DNA from: Burkholderiales bacterium LSUCC0115
GTDB taxonomy: Bacteria > Pseudomonadota > Gammaproteobacteria > Burkholderiales > Burkholderiaceae_A
Reading direction: 5' to 3'
Length of the DNA: 64,000 nt
Assembly: GCA_009646425.1 (NCBI GenBank)
Contig: WJBW01000003.1
Location: 124,001-188,000 of the forward strand
Shown here one piece after another: positions 17,515-25,686 of this stretch (positions are counted from its first letter, which is position 1; the number at the start of each line of letters is the position of its first letter). A program made the position numbers and the translations under genes. The notes beneath the pieces are model-generated. The model made no database searches. It was not told where the DNA came from and saw only the letters and a list, made by a program, of their open reading frames with translations.

Positions 17515-18945
17515 TTATTTTTTGGCAGCGGTTGGCTCGGGCGCAGGGCTGGTCTTGACTGGTTTGCCCTGGAGTAAGGCAATCGCCTGACTCAACTGAT
17601 AGTCCTCTTTGGAGCCAAAGGCTATGGGTTTCCGATCAGCGGCTGGCGGCTGCCCAGCAGCGCGTTGCTCTTGGTGTCCACCGCCCTGCTCGGCCTTGTT
17701 TTCCAGGTGACGATTGAGATCGGCCTCGCGAAGTCGGAAGCGATCGGAGACATCCCCGTCTGGGGTCTCCTCAACCCAATAGTCCGGGCGAATGCCTGTG
17801 GCCTGAATCGAGCGACCCTTGGGCGTGAAGTAACGCGCAGTGGTGAGCTTGATGGCGGTGCTGCTGGTCAGCGGCAGAATGGTCTGAACAGACCCTTTGC
17901 CAAAGGTCTGGGTCCCCAAGACTTTGGCGCGTCCGTGATCCTGCAAGGCACCCGCTACGATCTCGGAAGCCGAGGCAGAGCCGGCGTTGACCAAGACCAC
18001 CAGAGGCAGTTGACGGGCCTTGGGACTGAGGCCGGCCAGGGGGTCGCTGCCGCCACGAATGTAGTCTTCGGGCAGCGCCTTGTAGACCCGCTTGGCATCG
18101 TCTTGCCGCCCGTCGGTGCTGACCACAGGCAGGCCCTCTTTCACGAAAGCTGCTGTGACCCCAACGGCTGCATGCAGCAGACCACCTGGGTCATTGCGCA
18201 GATCCAGCACGATGCCCTTAACGGGCTTGGACTTGTCCTTGCTGGCTTGCTCAAGCAGCTTGTTCAGGTTGGTGGTGAGTGAGGCCACTGTGTGCTCTTG
18301 GAACTGGGTGATGCGAATGAAGGCATAGCCAGGCTCCAGCCAACTGGCCTTGACACTCTGAACCCGAATGACATCTCGCACAATGGTGAGCACAACAGGC
18401 TGAGTGGTCCCCTTGCGGGAGATCGTCAGTTCAATCTTGGTCTTGGGCTTGCCGCGCATGAGCTTGACGGCATCTTGAAGCGTCATCCCCTTGGTGGCCT
18501 TGTCGTCGATTTTGATGATCAGGTCACCAGCCATCACACCAGCGCGGGCTGCTGGGGTGTCTTCAATGGGTGATACGACTTTGACAAAGCCATCTTCCAT
18601 GCCCACTTCGATGCCCAGGCCACCGAACTCGCCCTGCGTGCCAACCTGGAGTTCCTTGAAGGCCTCTGCGTCTAGGTAAGCCGAGTGGGGGTCCAAGCCC
18701 GTGAGCATGCCGCTGATGGCCTCTGTGATGAGTTTCTTGTCCTCGACGGGCTCGACGTAATTGCCCTTGATGGCGCCATAGACCTCGGCAAACTGACGCA
18801 GCTCATCGATGGGCAGGGCCAGCCTGCTCTCGCGTTGTGCGAGCGCTGACAGACCGGTGCTGATCAGCAGGCCACTGATCAGACCTGTGCTGACCCAACC
18901 AGCGATTTTCCAGCGCGAGGTCTTTGGGCTCATCGGTTGGTTCAT
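17515..18945 (-). CDS. ctpA: Carboxy-terminal processing protease (S41 family)
   Basis: Periplasmic serine protease of 476 residues. An uncleaved signal/anchor (IAGWVSTGLISGLLISTGLSAL) is followed by a PDZ domain (GGLGIEV ... VSPIEDTPAARAGVMAGDLIIKID) and the S41 core with the catalytic Ser in GSASASEI and Lys in FGKGSVQT. A Gln/Ala-rich low-complexity tail (EQGGGHQEQRAAGQPPAA) follows. It starts directly after the gpmA stop and precedes moeB, the conserved Burkholderiales order. Probable role is processing of envelope proteins or peptidoglycan hydrolases, as for CtpA homologues; the substrate is not shown by context. Confidence 0.93.
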   Translation of the reverse strand: MNQPMSPKTSRWKIAGWVSTGLISGLLISTGLSALAQRESRLALPIDELRQFAEVYGAIKGNYVEPVEDKKLITEAISGMLTGLDPHSAYLDAEAFKELQVGTQGEFGGLGIEVGMEDGFVKVVSPIEDTPAARAGVMAGDLIIKIDDKATKGMTLQDAVKLMRGKPKTKIELTISRKGTTQPVVLTIVRDVIRVQSVKASWLEPGYAFIRITQFQEHTVASLTTNLNKLLEQASKDKSKPVKGIVLDLRNDPGGLLHAAVGVTAAFVKEGLPVVSTDGRQDDAKRVYKALPEDYIRGGSDPLAGLSPKARQLPLVVLVNAGSASASEIVAGALQDHGRAKVLGTQTFGKGSVQTILPLTSSTAIKLTTARYFTPKGRSIQATGIRPDYWVEETPDGDVSDRFRLREADLNRHLENKAEQGGGHQEQRAAGQPPAADRKPIAFGSKEDYQLSQAIALLQGKPVKTSPAPEPTAAKK

Positions 18946-19710
18946 TTAGGCCGCCTTGCCTTGATTGGCCACCGCCGCGGTGGCTGCTGCGATCTCACTG
19001 GGGTCGGCCAGATAGTCGCGCGAGCGCAGGCTGAGATCGTCGTTGAAGGTCACCAGCATGGGCTGGGCGGTTGGGATGTTGAGGTTGATGACGTCAGCTT
19101 CGGACATGTTTTCCAGCACCTTGATCAGGGCGCGCAGTGAATTGCCGTGCGCAGCGATCAGAATACGCCGACCTTGTCTGAGCAGGGGCACAATCTGCTC
19201 CTCCCAAAAGGGCTTCACCCGCTCGACCGTGTCGGCCAGACACTCGGTCAAGGGCAGTTGGTCGGGGTTGACCTGACTGTAGCGTGGGTCGCGACCGGCC
19301 CAGCTGGGATCTTCTCGGCTGATCGCATTCGGCCGGACGTCATAGGACCGACGCCAGATCAGCACCTGCTCCTCACCATATTTGGCAGCGGTCTCCGACT
19401 TGTTCAGACCTGCCAACGCACCGTAGTGGCGCTCATTGAGGCGCCAGTCACGGTGGACGGGAACCCAGAGCTGATCCAGGCTGTCCAGGGTGATCCAGCA
19501 GGTTCGGATGGCTCGCTTGAGGACCGAGGTAAAGGCCACGTCAAACTGGTAGCCCTTGGACTTGAGCAGTTCACCGGCGCGCTCCGCCTCTTGCCGGCCG
19601 GCTTCGGTGAGGTCAATGTCCACCCAGCCGGTGAAACGGTTTTCAAGGTTCCACTGACTCTGGCCATGACGCAGCAGGACAACAGAGGGCGTAGGGACTG
19701 ACTTCGACAT
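18946..19710 (-). CDS. gpmA: 2,3-bisphosphoglycerate-dependent phosphoglycerate mutase
   Basis: Glycolytic/gluconeogenic enzyme that interconverts 3- and 2-phosphoglycerate. The phosphohistidine motif is LRHGQSQWN near residue 13, followed by [25 protein letters not shown] and the second catalytic His in [12 protein letters not shown]. The 254-residue length is normal. AAAGGTTTG precedes the ATG at 19710. Its stop is immediately followed by the ctpA start, so the two are probably co-transcribed. It is divergent from the rhodanese gene. Confidence 0.96.
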   Translation of the reverse strand: MSKSVPTPSVVLLRHGQSQWNLENRFTGWVDIDLTEAGRQEAERAGELLKSKGYQFDVAFTSVLKRAIRTCWITLDSLDQLWVPVHRDWRLNERHYGALAGLNKSETAAKYGEEQVLIWRRSYDVRPNAISREDPSWAGRDPRYSQVNPDQLPLTECLADTVERVKPFWEEQIVPLLRQGRRILIAAHGNSLRALIKVLENMSEADVINLNIPTAQPMLVTFNDDLSLRSRDYLADPSEIAAATAAVANQGKAA

Positions 19711-19783
19711 ATCAAACCTTTGCTAGAAATGTGGGCCCCGTCCATGTCTGAGGGGCGTTTGGGGCCCGTAAATCCCTCCATTC

Positions 19784-19789
19784 TATAAT
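19784..19789 (+). promoter_or_regulatory. -10 element of the rhodanese-grxC-secB promoter
   Basis: A perfect TATAAT lies 35 nt before the TTG start of the rhodanese gene in the 114-bp spacer to gpmA. No strong -35 is seen at 16-18 nt; TTTGGGG lies about 20 nt upstream. It is the best promoter candidate for the plus-strand operon that follows. Confidence 0.5.
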
Positions 19790-19824
19790 CCTGGCTTTGA
19801 CCAGTCGCCCTTAAGGAGCCAGGC

Positions 19825-20250
19825 TTGCAGTTTCTTCTAGACAATATTTTTTTGGTGCTGGCCGCTGTCATCAGTGGGGGCATGTTGATTGCGCCAGCCT
19901 TGGCCAGGGGTGGTGCAGTCAAATCCATCAACACCTTGGCTGCGACCCAACTGCTCAACGGTCGTCACGCGATCCTGGTGGACCTTCGCGAGACCAACGA
20001 ACTGGCCAAGGGCACCGTACCCCAGGCCCGTCACATGCCGAATTCCGGTTTTGCCGCACAGGCCGATGCCCTGGCCAAGGAGGCCATGGCCGGCAAAGAG
20101 CCCAAGCCCGTCATCCTCATGTGTGCAGCGGGTTGGCGCAGCCTGCAATCTGGCAAGCGGCTCCGCAAGGCCGGTCTCCAAGAGGTGTACAGCCTGGATG
20201 GTGGCTTTGACGCCTGGAAGCAGGCCGGACTTCCCATCAAAAAAGCTTAA
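19825..20250 (+). CDS. Membrane-anchored rhodanese-like sulfurtransferase
   Basis: Single-domain rhodanese of 141 residues with an N-terminal membrane anchor (FLLDNIFLVLAAVISGGMLIAPALA). The active-site loop is CAAGWRS, with Cys near residue 102, and the LDGGFDAW ending is typical. The substrate is unknown; homologues sit in the same place ahead of grxC-secB across Burkholderiales. The start is TTG 19825, fixed by AAGGAG 6 nt upstream; there is no ATG before the membrane segment. It may contribute to thiol or sulfide handling at the inner membrane. Confidence 0.88.
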   Translation: MQFLLDNIFLVLAAVISGGMLIAPALARGGAVKSINTLAATQLLNGRHAILVDLRETNELAKGTVPQARHMPNSGFAAQADALAKEAMAGKEPKPVILMCAAGWRSLQSGKRLRKAGLQEVYSLDGGFDAWKQAGLPIKKA

Positions 20251-20268
20251 ACAACAGGAGCCAGTCTC

Positions 20269-20529
20269 ATGCAGAAAGTCACCATGTACAGCACCGCCGT
20301 CTGCCCCTATTGCCAGAGGGCGGAGATGCTCCTCAAGCAGCGTGGCGTGACCGAGATCGACAAAATTCGGATTGACCTGGATCCTGCCCAACGCGATGAG
20401 ATGATGGCCAAGACGGGGCGCCGCACGGTGCCACAGATTTTCATCGGTCAGACCCACGTGGGCGGTTTTGATGACCTGGCTGCGCTAGACCGTGAAGGCG
20501 GCCTGGCCTCTCTTTTGCAACAGTCGTAA
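20269..20529 (+). CDS. grxC: Glutaredoxin 3
   Basis: Dithiol glutaredoxin of 86 residues with the active site CPYC at residues 12-15, the TVPQIFI cis-proline motif and GGFDDL at the glutathione site. It reduces disulfides and glutathionylated proteins with GSH. It stands between the rhodanese gene (18 bp) and secB (17 bp), a conserved arrangement. Length and motifs leave little doubt about the family. Confidence 0.95.
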   Translation: MQKVTMYSTAVCPYCQRAEMLLKQRGVTEIDKIRIDLDPAQRDEMMAKTGRRTVPQIFIGQTHVGGFDDLAALDREGGLASLLQQS

Positions 20530-20546
20530 TTCTTAGAAAGCCATCC

Positions 20547-21062
20547 ATGACGGATTCAACTTCAGCAGTCGATCAAGATCAGTCTTCGCAACAGGCTGTT
20601 TTCAACCTGCAGCGGGTCTATCTCAAAGACTGCTCCCTGGAAATCCCAGAGGCACCGGCCATCTTTATCGACGGGGCCGAGCCCAAGTTGCAATTCGAGC
20701 TCGACACCGCGGACCTAGAGCTTGGACAAGACCTCTGTGAAGTCAGCATTCGGTGCACGGTGACCTGTCACATGGGCGACAAGGTTGGGTTTCTCATCGA
20801 GGCGACCCAGTCCGCCATCTTTGAAATCAAGGGGGTGTCTGATGAGCAACGCATGATGCTCAAAGGCATTTCCTGCCCCAACATTATTTACCCCTATCTG
20901 CGCGCCAACATGGCCGATGTGGTTCAGCGTTCCAGTTTCCCGCCGGTTCATCTGGCGGAGATCAACTGGGAGGCCTTCTTCCAGCAGAAGATGGCCCGCA
21001 TGGCCGCGCAGCAAGCCGATCAGCCGGGCGCCTCCGAGAGCGGCATTATCCTGCCGCAATAA
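20547..21062 (+). CDS. secB: Protein-export chaperone SecB
   Basis: Tetrameric cytosolic chaperone that keeps preproteins unfolded and hands them to SecA. The 171-residue protein has FNLQRVYLKDCSLEIPEAP near the N-terminus, the conserved YPYLRANMADVVQRSSFPPVHLAEINWEAFF split by no insertion, and a C-terminal tail. No zinc-binding role is expected for SecB itself. Its placement after grxC and before gpsA is the same as in many proteobacteria, including enterics. Confidence 0.96.
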   Translation: MTDSTSAVDQDQSSQQAVFNLQRVYLKDCSLEIPEAPAIFIDGAEPKLQFELDTADLELGQDLCEVSIRCTVTCHMGDKVGFLIEATQSAIFEIKGVSDEQRMMLKGISCPNIIYPYLRANMADVVQRSSFPPVHLAEINWEAFFQQKMARMAAQQADQPGASESGIILPQ

Positions 21063-21120
21063 GGCCGCCTTTTTGACCCAGGATCAGCCTTCCGCCTCAG
21101 TCTCGGTCAGTTCGGTGCCG

Positions 21121-22167
21121 ATGTTGGTTCTGGGTGCTGGTGCCTGGGGTACCGCCATGGCCATTCACCTGGCCAGACGAACCCAGCCCGGCTTGGTTGG
21201 GCTGTGGGCGCGATCGACGCAACAGGCTAAGGGACTCAGTGAAGACCGCGAGAACCAGCGCTACCTCCCCGGTCACGCCTTCCCTGCTGGGCTGACCATC
21301 TGTTCTGACCTGGCGGTTGCCCTGAAAGACTGGCGACAGCAGGTAGCTCATCAGGGCCGCGGTCTGCTGGTCTTGGCCAGCCCCATCTCTGGCTTGGCCG
21401 ACCTCTGCGCCTCGGTCTATGGGGTGCTTGGCCCGGCCCAGCCGGGCGAGGGCCTGGTCTGGCTCTGCAAAGGACTGGTCTTGCAGGCAGAAGGCGACCG
21501 GGCTCTGTCTTGGCCCTCTGACCTGGTCTCCCGGGGCTGTCCTGGCTGGGTTGCTGGAGCGCTGTCCGGACCCAGTTTTGCCCAGGAAGTGGCCAAAGGA
21601 CTGCCCGTGGCACTCACGCTTGCCAGCCAAGACCTGACTTGGGCCAGGCAGGCCGCACAGGATTTGCATGGGCAGGGCATGCGGGTCTACGCCAGCGATG
21701 ACCTCGTTGGGGTTCAGGTGGGTGGCGCCATCAAGAACGTATTGGCCATCGCGGCAGGCGTGGCCGACACCATGGCCCTGGGGGCCAATGCCAGAGCTGC
21801 TTTGATCACCAGGGGGCTGGCCGAGGCCGCTCGCCTGGGACAGGCCATGGGGGCCAACCCAGAGACTTTTCTGGGCCTGGCCACTCTGGGAGACTTGGTG
21901 CTGACTGCGACTGGGGATCTGTCCCGCAACCGTCGCGTGGGCATGGGCCTGGCCGCGGGCAAGACGCTGGACCAAGTGCTGGCCGAGCTGGGGCATGTCG
22001 CTGAAGGAGTGGCCACGGCGCCTGCGATTGCGGCGCTGGGCGAGCGTCTTAAGGTTGAACTGCCCATTACCCAAGCGGTCTGCCGTCTTCTGGCCGGGCA
22101 GACCACAGCCCGTCAGGCCATGGCGGAATTGTTGACCAGGGACCCGACCGACGAGGTTCGGCCCTAG
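21121..22167 (+). CDS. gpsA: Glycerol-3-phosphate dehydrogenase [NAD(P)+]
   Basis: Makes sn-glycerol-3-phosphate from DHAP for phospholipid synthesis. The NAD(P) motif GAGAWGTAMA lies near the N-terminus, followed by LSGPSFAQEVA and the catalytic Lys in GGAIKNVLAIAAG. I take ATG 21121 (348 aa) because homologues begin a few residues before the Rossmann strand, although no ribosome site is seen there; TTG 21073, preceded by AAGG 8 nt upstream, would add 16 residues. The stop overlaps the convergent trmL stop within a shared CTAG. Confidence 0.93.
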   Translation: MLVLGAGAWGTAMAIHLARRTQPGLVGLWARSTQQAKGLSEDRENQRYLPGHAFPAGLTICSDLAVALKDWRQQVAHQGRGLLVLASPISGLADLCASVYGVLGPAQPGEGLVWLCKGLVLQAEGDRALSWPSDLVSRGCPGWVAGALSGPSFAQEVAKGLPVALTLASQDLTWARQAAQDLHGQGMRVYASDDLVGVQVGGAIKNVLAIAAGVADTMALGANARAALITRGLAEAARLGQAMGANPETFLGLATLGDLVLTATGDLSRNRRVGMGLAAGKTLDQVLAELGHVAEGVATAPAIAALGERLKVELPITQAVCRLLAGQTTARQAMAELLTRDPTDEVRP

Positions 22168-22697
22168 CCCGCGAACCCCTGCTGCCGCCAGGCTTCATAG
22201 ACTGCAACGGCCACTGTATTCGAGAGATTCAAGGACCGGTTGCCCGGTCGCATGGGCATTCTCAGCAGCTGACCGTTTCCAAACCACGCCCGCTGTTGCT
22301 CGGACAGGCCCCGGGTCTCCGACCCGAAGAAAAGCCAGTCACCAGCGCAGAAAGTGACCTCGAAAAATCCCCTCTGGCCTTTGGTGGACAAACCAAAGCA
22401 TCGGCTCGGGTCTGGCTGGGCTGCCTGCAGAAAGTCCGACCAACCACTGTAGGCCGTCACTCGACTGATCTCGTGATAATCCAACCCGGCCCGGCGCATC
22501 TTGGCATCATCCAATGGAAATCCCATGGGACCCACCAGGTGAAGACTGGCCCCGGTGTTGGCTGCCAGACGAATCACGTTGCCGGTGTTGGGTGGAATCT
22601 CTGGCTCAACCAGAACGATGTGAAGCCAGTCGACTTCCCCGGATCGGTCGGATACCGTCCGGCTGCTGTTATCTGGGATGGGCTGACTCGGGATCAT
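22164..22697 (-). CDS. trmL: tRNA (cytidine(34)-2'-O)-methyltransferase
   Basis: SPOUT-class enzyme that 2'-O-methylates the wobble base of certain tRNA-Leu species. The 177-residue protein shows HIVLVEPEIPPNTGNVIRLAANTG, the FGSETRGLS loop and LRMPMRPGNRSLNLSNTVAVAVYE, the knotted SAM-binding C-terminus. About 24 extra residues precede the usual start; no ATG, GTG or TTG lies nearer, so the ATG at 22697 and a 29-nt overlap with comF appear real. Confidence 0.92.
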   Translation of the reverse strand: MIPSQPIPDNSSRTVSDRSGEVDWLHIVLVEPEIPPNTGNVIRLAANTGASLHLVGPMGFPLDDAKMRRAGLDYHEISRVTAYSGWSDFLQAAQPDPSRCFGLSTKGQRGFFEVTFCAGDWLFFGSETRGLSEQQRAWFGNGQLLRMPMRPGNRSLNLSNTVAVAVYEAWRQQGFAG

Positions 22698-23415
22698 GAT
22701 CAGTGGTTTGGTGGACGTTGAGCTTGGGGCGAGGCTTTGGCCTTTTCTGGCGTGGCTTGTGGGCCCGGCCAGAACCTTCTTGCCCCGCGACGCCCTTGAT
22801 CATAGAGGAGTCCGGCCGGGCATCGGCCAGCACCAGGCCTGCGATAACCTGCGCACCCACGGCCAGTAAAGCCTGCTGGGCTGCCGTCAGACTCGCCCCC
22901 GTCGTCATGACATCATCGACCAAGACCACCAGCTGCCCGCTCAAGCGCGCAGCGGCCTGAAAGTGATTGGACAGGTTTGCCAGTCGTTTCTGCCGGCCCA
23001 GGCTGGCCTGCTCCGGGCTGTGTTGGCGTTTGATCAGCGCGGTTCGATCCAGGGGGCAGGCTGTGAGCTTGGCCAGGTGTTTGGCCATTTCTACGGGCAG
23101 GTGAAACCCCCTTTCGCAAAGTCTTGGGGGGTCGGATGGCATGGGAATCAGCACTGGCCGCATCGCCCAAAGACCGGATTGCTGACTGTCGATCAGTCGG
23201 GCCCTCAGCGCGAGGACGCTGGGCCAGTGCCGGGCGTATTTTGCCAACCGAATCTGACGTGCCACCTCGTCGGTGTAGGGCCCACCGGAATAAAGCCAAA
23301 TGGCCTCCTGAGACGGGGCTGGCAGGCGACGGGCCGACCACCGGCCGCGGAGAGATTGTGGGATTGAAGGGGGGCGCCGCAAGGGTCGCCAAAGTTCAAA
23401 CAGCCAGCCGGTCAT
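22669..23415 (-). CDS. comF: ComF family phosphoribosyltransferase-like protein, zinc-finger-less
   Basis: Contains the type I phosphoribosyltransferase core with VVLVDDVMTTGASLTAA near residue 165 and the CERGFHLPVEMAKHLA block of the ComF/GntX family, which is linked to DNA uptake in some bacteria. The usual N-terminal CxxC zinc finger is absent: no cysteine occurs before residue 99. A basic Lys/Arg-rich tail of about 35 residues ends the protein and overlaps trmL. The start codon at 23415 overlaps an ATG on the opposite strand. A TATAAG (-10-like) ends 7 nt before the ATG, so the message might be leaderless. The function in this organism is unknown. Confidence 0.78.
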   Translation of the reverse strand: MTGWLFELWRPLRRPPSIPQSLRGRWSARRLPAPSQEAIWLYSGGPYTDEVARQIRLAKYARHWPSVLALRARLIDSQQSGLWAMRPVLIPMPSDPPRLCERGFHLPVEMAKHLAKLTACPLDRTALIKRQHSPEQASLGRQKRLANLSNHFQAAARLSGQLVVLVDDVMTTGASLTAAQQALLAVGAQVIAGLVLADARPDSSMIKGVAGQEGSGRAHKPRQKRPKPRPKLNVHQTTDHDPESAHPR

Positions 23416-23470
23416 GGCGAACTTATACTTTCAGCCCACCCTTCGGACTTCCAGTCGATCGACCGACACC

Positions 23471-24175
23471 ATGCCCCCCTCGCCACCAACTGACGCCCCC
23501 CACCCTGGGATTGCGCCAACCGACCACCCCGTTTGGGCGTGGATGTCTCAGGCCTTGGTAGATCGTCGTGCGGTGATGCGCTGGCCCAATGGTCAGACGT
23601 TGCAGGGTTACGCAGATGGACTGCTGGCGGAGCTGAACACGTGCGCCCCGGGTTCGCTCGGACTGGTCTCGTGGGTTCGACTAACGGAAAAGCCACTAGG
23701 GCCGAAGGACCTGTTGGCTCGGCTCCAGTGCTGTGCCCAGGCCATGACCGACGGCGGCTTGCTGATGGCCGCGGATTTGGGCCCAACCAGCCTGACTGAC
23801 TTGGTCAACGGCCTGGACGCGCAGTCTCCCGAAGCGCGGGCGCTAGCGGCTTGGCGGGCGACCAGACTGGACTTACACGACCTGGGAGACGCCCTGTCTG
23901 CGGCCGGCCTGGCCGAGCCTGTGATGGAGTCCGAGAGCCTGACCCTGACCTACCAGTCTGAGCAGACGGCCCTTCATGACCTGCAGGCCCTGGGCCTTTT
24001 CTTGGACCAACCGGCGCAAGGCTGGTCTCGGGCCCTCAGCGGGGTTCGGAAACCGGACGGCCTCATCAGGCTGACCCTGGAGGTGGTCATTGGCCACGCC
24101 TGGCGCATGCCCAGCCGCAAACCCAAGTTAGACCCCCATGAGCCAACGCCCATTCGGTTTGCCAGGCGAAACTGA
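23471..24175 (+). CDS. BioC-like methyltransferase homologue lacking the SAM-binding motif
   Basis: The C-terminal two thirds align by eye with BioC-like methyltransferases found beside comF in Burkholderiales: the post-motif strand (CAQAMTDGGLLMAADLGPTSLTDL) and DLHDLGDALSAAGLAEPVMESESLTLTY are clear. The N-terminal half is much shorter than in homologues, and motif I (acidic residue plus GxGxG) for SAM binding is missing, so methyltransferase activity is doubtful. I prefer ATG 23471 (234 aa); ATG 23414 would overlap the comF start codon. A TATACT at 23424-23429 could be its -10. It may be a decaying gene or a repurposed one. Confidence 0.6.
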   Translation: MPPSPPTDAPHPGIAPTDHPVWAWMSQALVDRRAVMRWPNGQTLQGYADGLLAELNTCAPGSLGLVSWVRLTEKPLGPKDLLARLQCCAQAMTDGGLLMAADLGPTSLTDLVNGLDAQSPEARALAAWRATRLDLHDLGDALSAAGLAEPVMESESLTLTYQSEQTALHDLQALGLFLDQPAQGWSRALSGVRKPDGLIRLTLEVVIGHAWRMPSRKPKLDPHEPTPIRFARRN

Positions 24176-24201
24176 CATTTATCTGTCAATCGACATATAA
24201 T
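24172..24201 (+). promoter_or_regulatory. Promoter of the cytochrome aa3 oxidase (cta) operon
   Basis: CTGACA (24172-24177) and a perfect TATAAT (24196-24201) are separated by 18 nt. The predicted transcript start is near 24208, about 40 nt before the GTG of the DUF2244 gene that opens the operon. Two inverted repeats flank and overlap this promoter and are listed separately. Confidence 0.65.
24173..24188. promoter_or_regulatory. Inverted repeat TGACA-N6-TGTCA over the cta -35 region
   Basis: TGACA (24173-24177) and TGTCA (24184-24188) form a perfect 5-bp dyad with a 6-nt centre that covers the -35 box. It could be an operator or chance symmetry; no known consensus is matched with certainty. 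Confidence 0.35.
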
Positions 24202-24204
24202 CAG

Positions 24205-24218
24205 TTGACTTTCGTCAA
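24205..24218. promoter_or_regulatory. FNR/CRP-like dyad TTGAC-N4-GTCAA at the cta transcription start
   Basis: TTGACTTTCGTCAA matches the FNR consensus TTGAT-N4-ATCAA at 8 of 10 defined positions and is a perfect dyad. It covers the predicted transcription start near 24208, a position typical for repression. Anaerobic repression of an aa3 oxidase would make sense, but the regulator is inferred. Confidence 0.45.
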
Positions 24219-24247
24219 TAAAAGGCTAGGTCCTAAGGCGGGCTGTC

Positions 24248-24727
24248 GTGCAGGTCATCCACACCCCCCAAGCGGCGCAAATCGTGCCGAATGATTGGCT
24301 GCTCAAGAAAAATTGCAGCCTGTCGCCTTACCAGTTATTGGCGATTTTTGGCTCTCTGGCCCTGGTATCACTGGCAGTTGCCGGCTACTGGGCTTACCGG
24401 GGGGCTTGGGTTGTCGTGCCGTTTGCAGTAGTGGAGTGTCTGGCGTTGGGAGTCGCGTTTTTGGTCTACGCCCGACACGCGAACGACTTCGAGCGGGTGA
24501 GTCTGGCGACGGACGAGGTGTTGGTGGAGCAAACCCATGGGCCCAAGAGGCTCAGGACTGCTTTACCCCGGCATCGGGTGCGGGCCGAGCTCGAAGACGA
24601 CCGAGGGTTGGTGTTGCTGAGGGCTGGATCGCAGCAGCTGGTGGTGGGCCGGTTTGTGGACCACGACGCCAGGCAGAGGTTTTTAAAGGAATTCAAGGGT
24701 GCGTTGGCCCTGGCTCCGTTGGCTTAG
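24248..24727 (+). CDS. DUF2244 membrane protein at the head of the cta operon
   Basis: Small inner-membrane protein of 159 residues with two transmembrane helices (YQLLAIFGSLALVSLAVAGYWAY and WVVVPFAVVECLALGVAFLVYARHA) followed by a cytosolic domain. The pattern matches DUF2244, repeatedly encoded just before cytochrome oxidase subunit II in proteobacteria. The function is unknown; a role in oxidase biogenesis is suggested only by context. The start is GTG 24248, downstream of AAGGCGGG. ctaC follows after 65 bp. Confidence 0.82.
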   Translation: MQVIHTPQAAQIVPNDWLLKKNCSLSPYQLLAIFGSLALVSLAVAGYWAYRGAWVVVPFAVVECLALGVAFLVYARHANDFERVSLATDEVLVEQTHGPKRLRTALPRHRVRAELEDDRGLVLLRAGSQQLVVGRFVDHDARQRFLKEFKGALALAPLA

Positions 24728-24792
24728 ACAAGCGGCAGAGCCCACCAGCGGTGAATTTAAAAAGTGTATTGACCATACGGGGAACAACCACG

Positions 24793-25635
24793 ATGCGCAT
24801 TAACAAAGTTCTGCAGTCACTGTCACTCTCTGTCGCCGGTCTCGCCATGCCTGTGCTGGCCCTGGCCAATGACATCACGACCAAGTACAACCTGCGGACT
24901 CCCGCATCGGGCATGGCCGAGAGCCTCTACAGCCTGCACAACTGGCTGATGATCGTCTGTGTGGTGATTTTCGTGGTGGTCTTCGGGGTCATGTTCTATT
25001 CCATCTACGCCCATCGCAAATCAAAGGGCCATCAGCCCGCCACTTTCCACGAGAGCACCACCATGGAAATTGCATGGACGGTCGTGCCCTTCCTGATCGT
25101 GGTGGTCATTGGTGTCTACGCCACCCCCATCGTGATGGCCCAGAAAGACACCACCAACGCCGACATCACCATCAAGGCCACTGGCTACCAGTGGAAGTGG
25201 GGCTATGACTACCTCAAGGGCGAGGGACAAGGCATCTCTTTCTTGTCGACGCTGTCGACCCCCTACGAGCAGCGGATCAACCAGCAGCCCAAGACCCTTA
25301 ATTACCTGTCTGAGGTCGACAATCCTGTCGTGGTGCCAGTTGGCAAAAAGATTCGGGTGGTGACCACCGCCAATGACGTGATTCACGCCTGGATGGTCCC
25401 CGCCTTCGGCGTTAAGCAAGACGCGATCCCTGGTTTTGTCCGTGACACCTGGTTCAAGGCAGATCGCATTGGCACCTTCAATGGCCACTGCGCCGAACTC
25501 TGTGGCAAGGACCACGCCTTCATGCCCATCGTGGTCAAGGTGGTCTCTGCCGAGGACTACACCAAGTGGGTGGCTGAGCAGAAGAAAAAGCTTGCCGCCA
25601 ACGCTGCGCCAGCCCAGCTGGCCCAGGCCAAGTAA
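24793..25635 (+). CDS. ctaC: Cytochrome c oxidase subunit II
   Basis: Carries the CuA centre that accepts electrons from cytochrome c. The 280-residue precursor has a signal peptide (VAGLAMPVLALA), two transmembrane helices (LMIVCVVIFVVVFGVMFYSIYA and VVPFLIVVVIGVYATPI) and the cupredoxin domain. The CuA ligands are Cys233, Cys237, His241 and Met244 in HCAELCGKDHAFM, with the upstream His in IHAWMVPAFGVKQD. No C-terminal cytochrome c domain is fused. ATG 24793 has GGGGAAC upstream. A longer frame to 24295 overlaps DUF2244 in another frame and is spurious. Confidence 0.96.
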   Translation: MRINKVLQSLSLSVAGLAMPVLALANDITTKYNLRTPASGMAESLYSLHNWLMIVCVVIFVVVFGVMFYSIYAHRKSKGHQPATFHESTTMEIAWTVVPFLIVVVIGVYATPIVMAQKDTTNADITIKATGYQWKWGYDYLKGEGQGISFLSTLSTPYEQRINQQPKTLNYLSEVDNPVVVPVGKKIRVVTTANDVIHAWMVPAFGVKQDAIPGFVRDTWFKADRIGTFNGHCAELCGKDHAFMPIVVKVVSAEDYTKWVAEQKKKLAANAAPAQLAQAK

Positions 25636-25686
25636 CCGATTCGTTGTAACGCGTTAAACCCAAGTCTCATAGTTTAGGAGAGCGAC

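Noticed and set aside
21097-22074. Minus-strand open frame of 325 codons opposite gpsA
   Set aside because: No recognisable motif, and gpsA on the plus strand is unambiguous.
22164-22167. gpsA and trmL stop codons sharing CTAG
   Set aside because: Convergent genes that overlap by 4 nt through CTAG are a common outcome in compact genomes.
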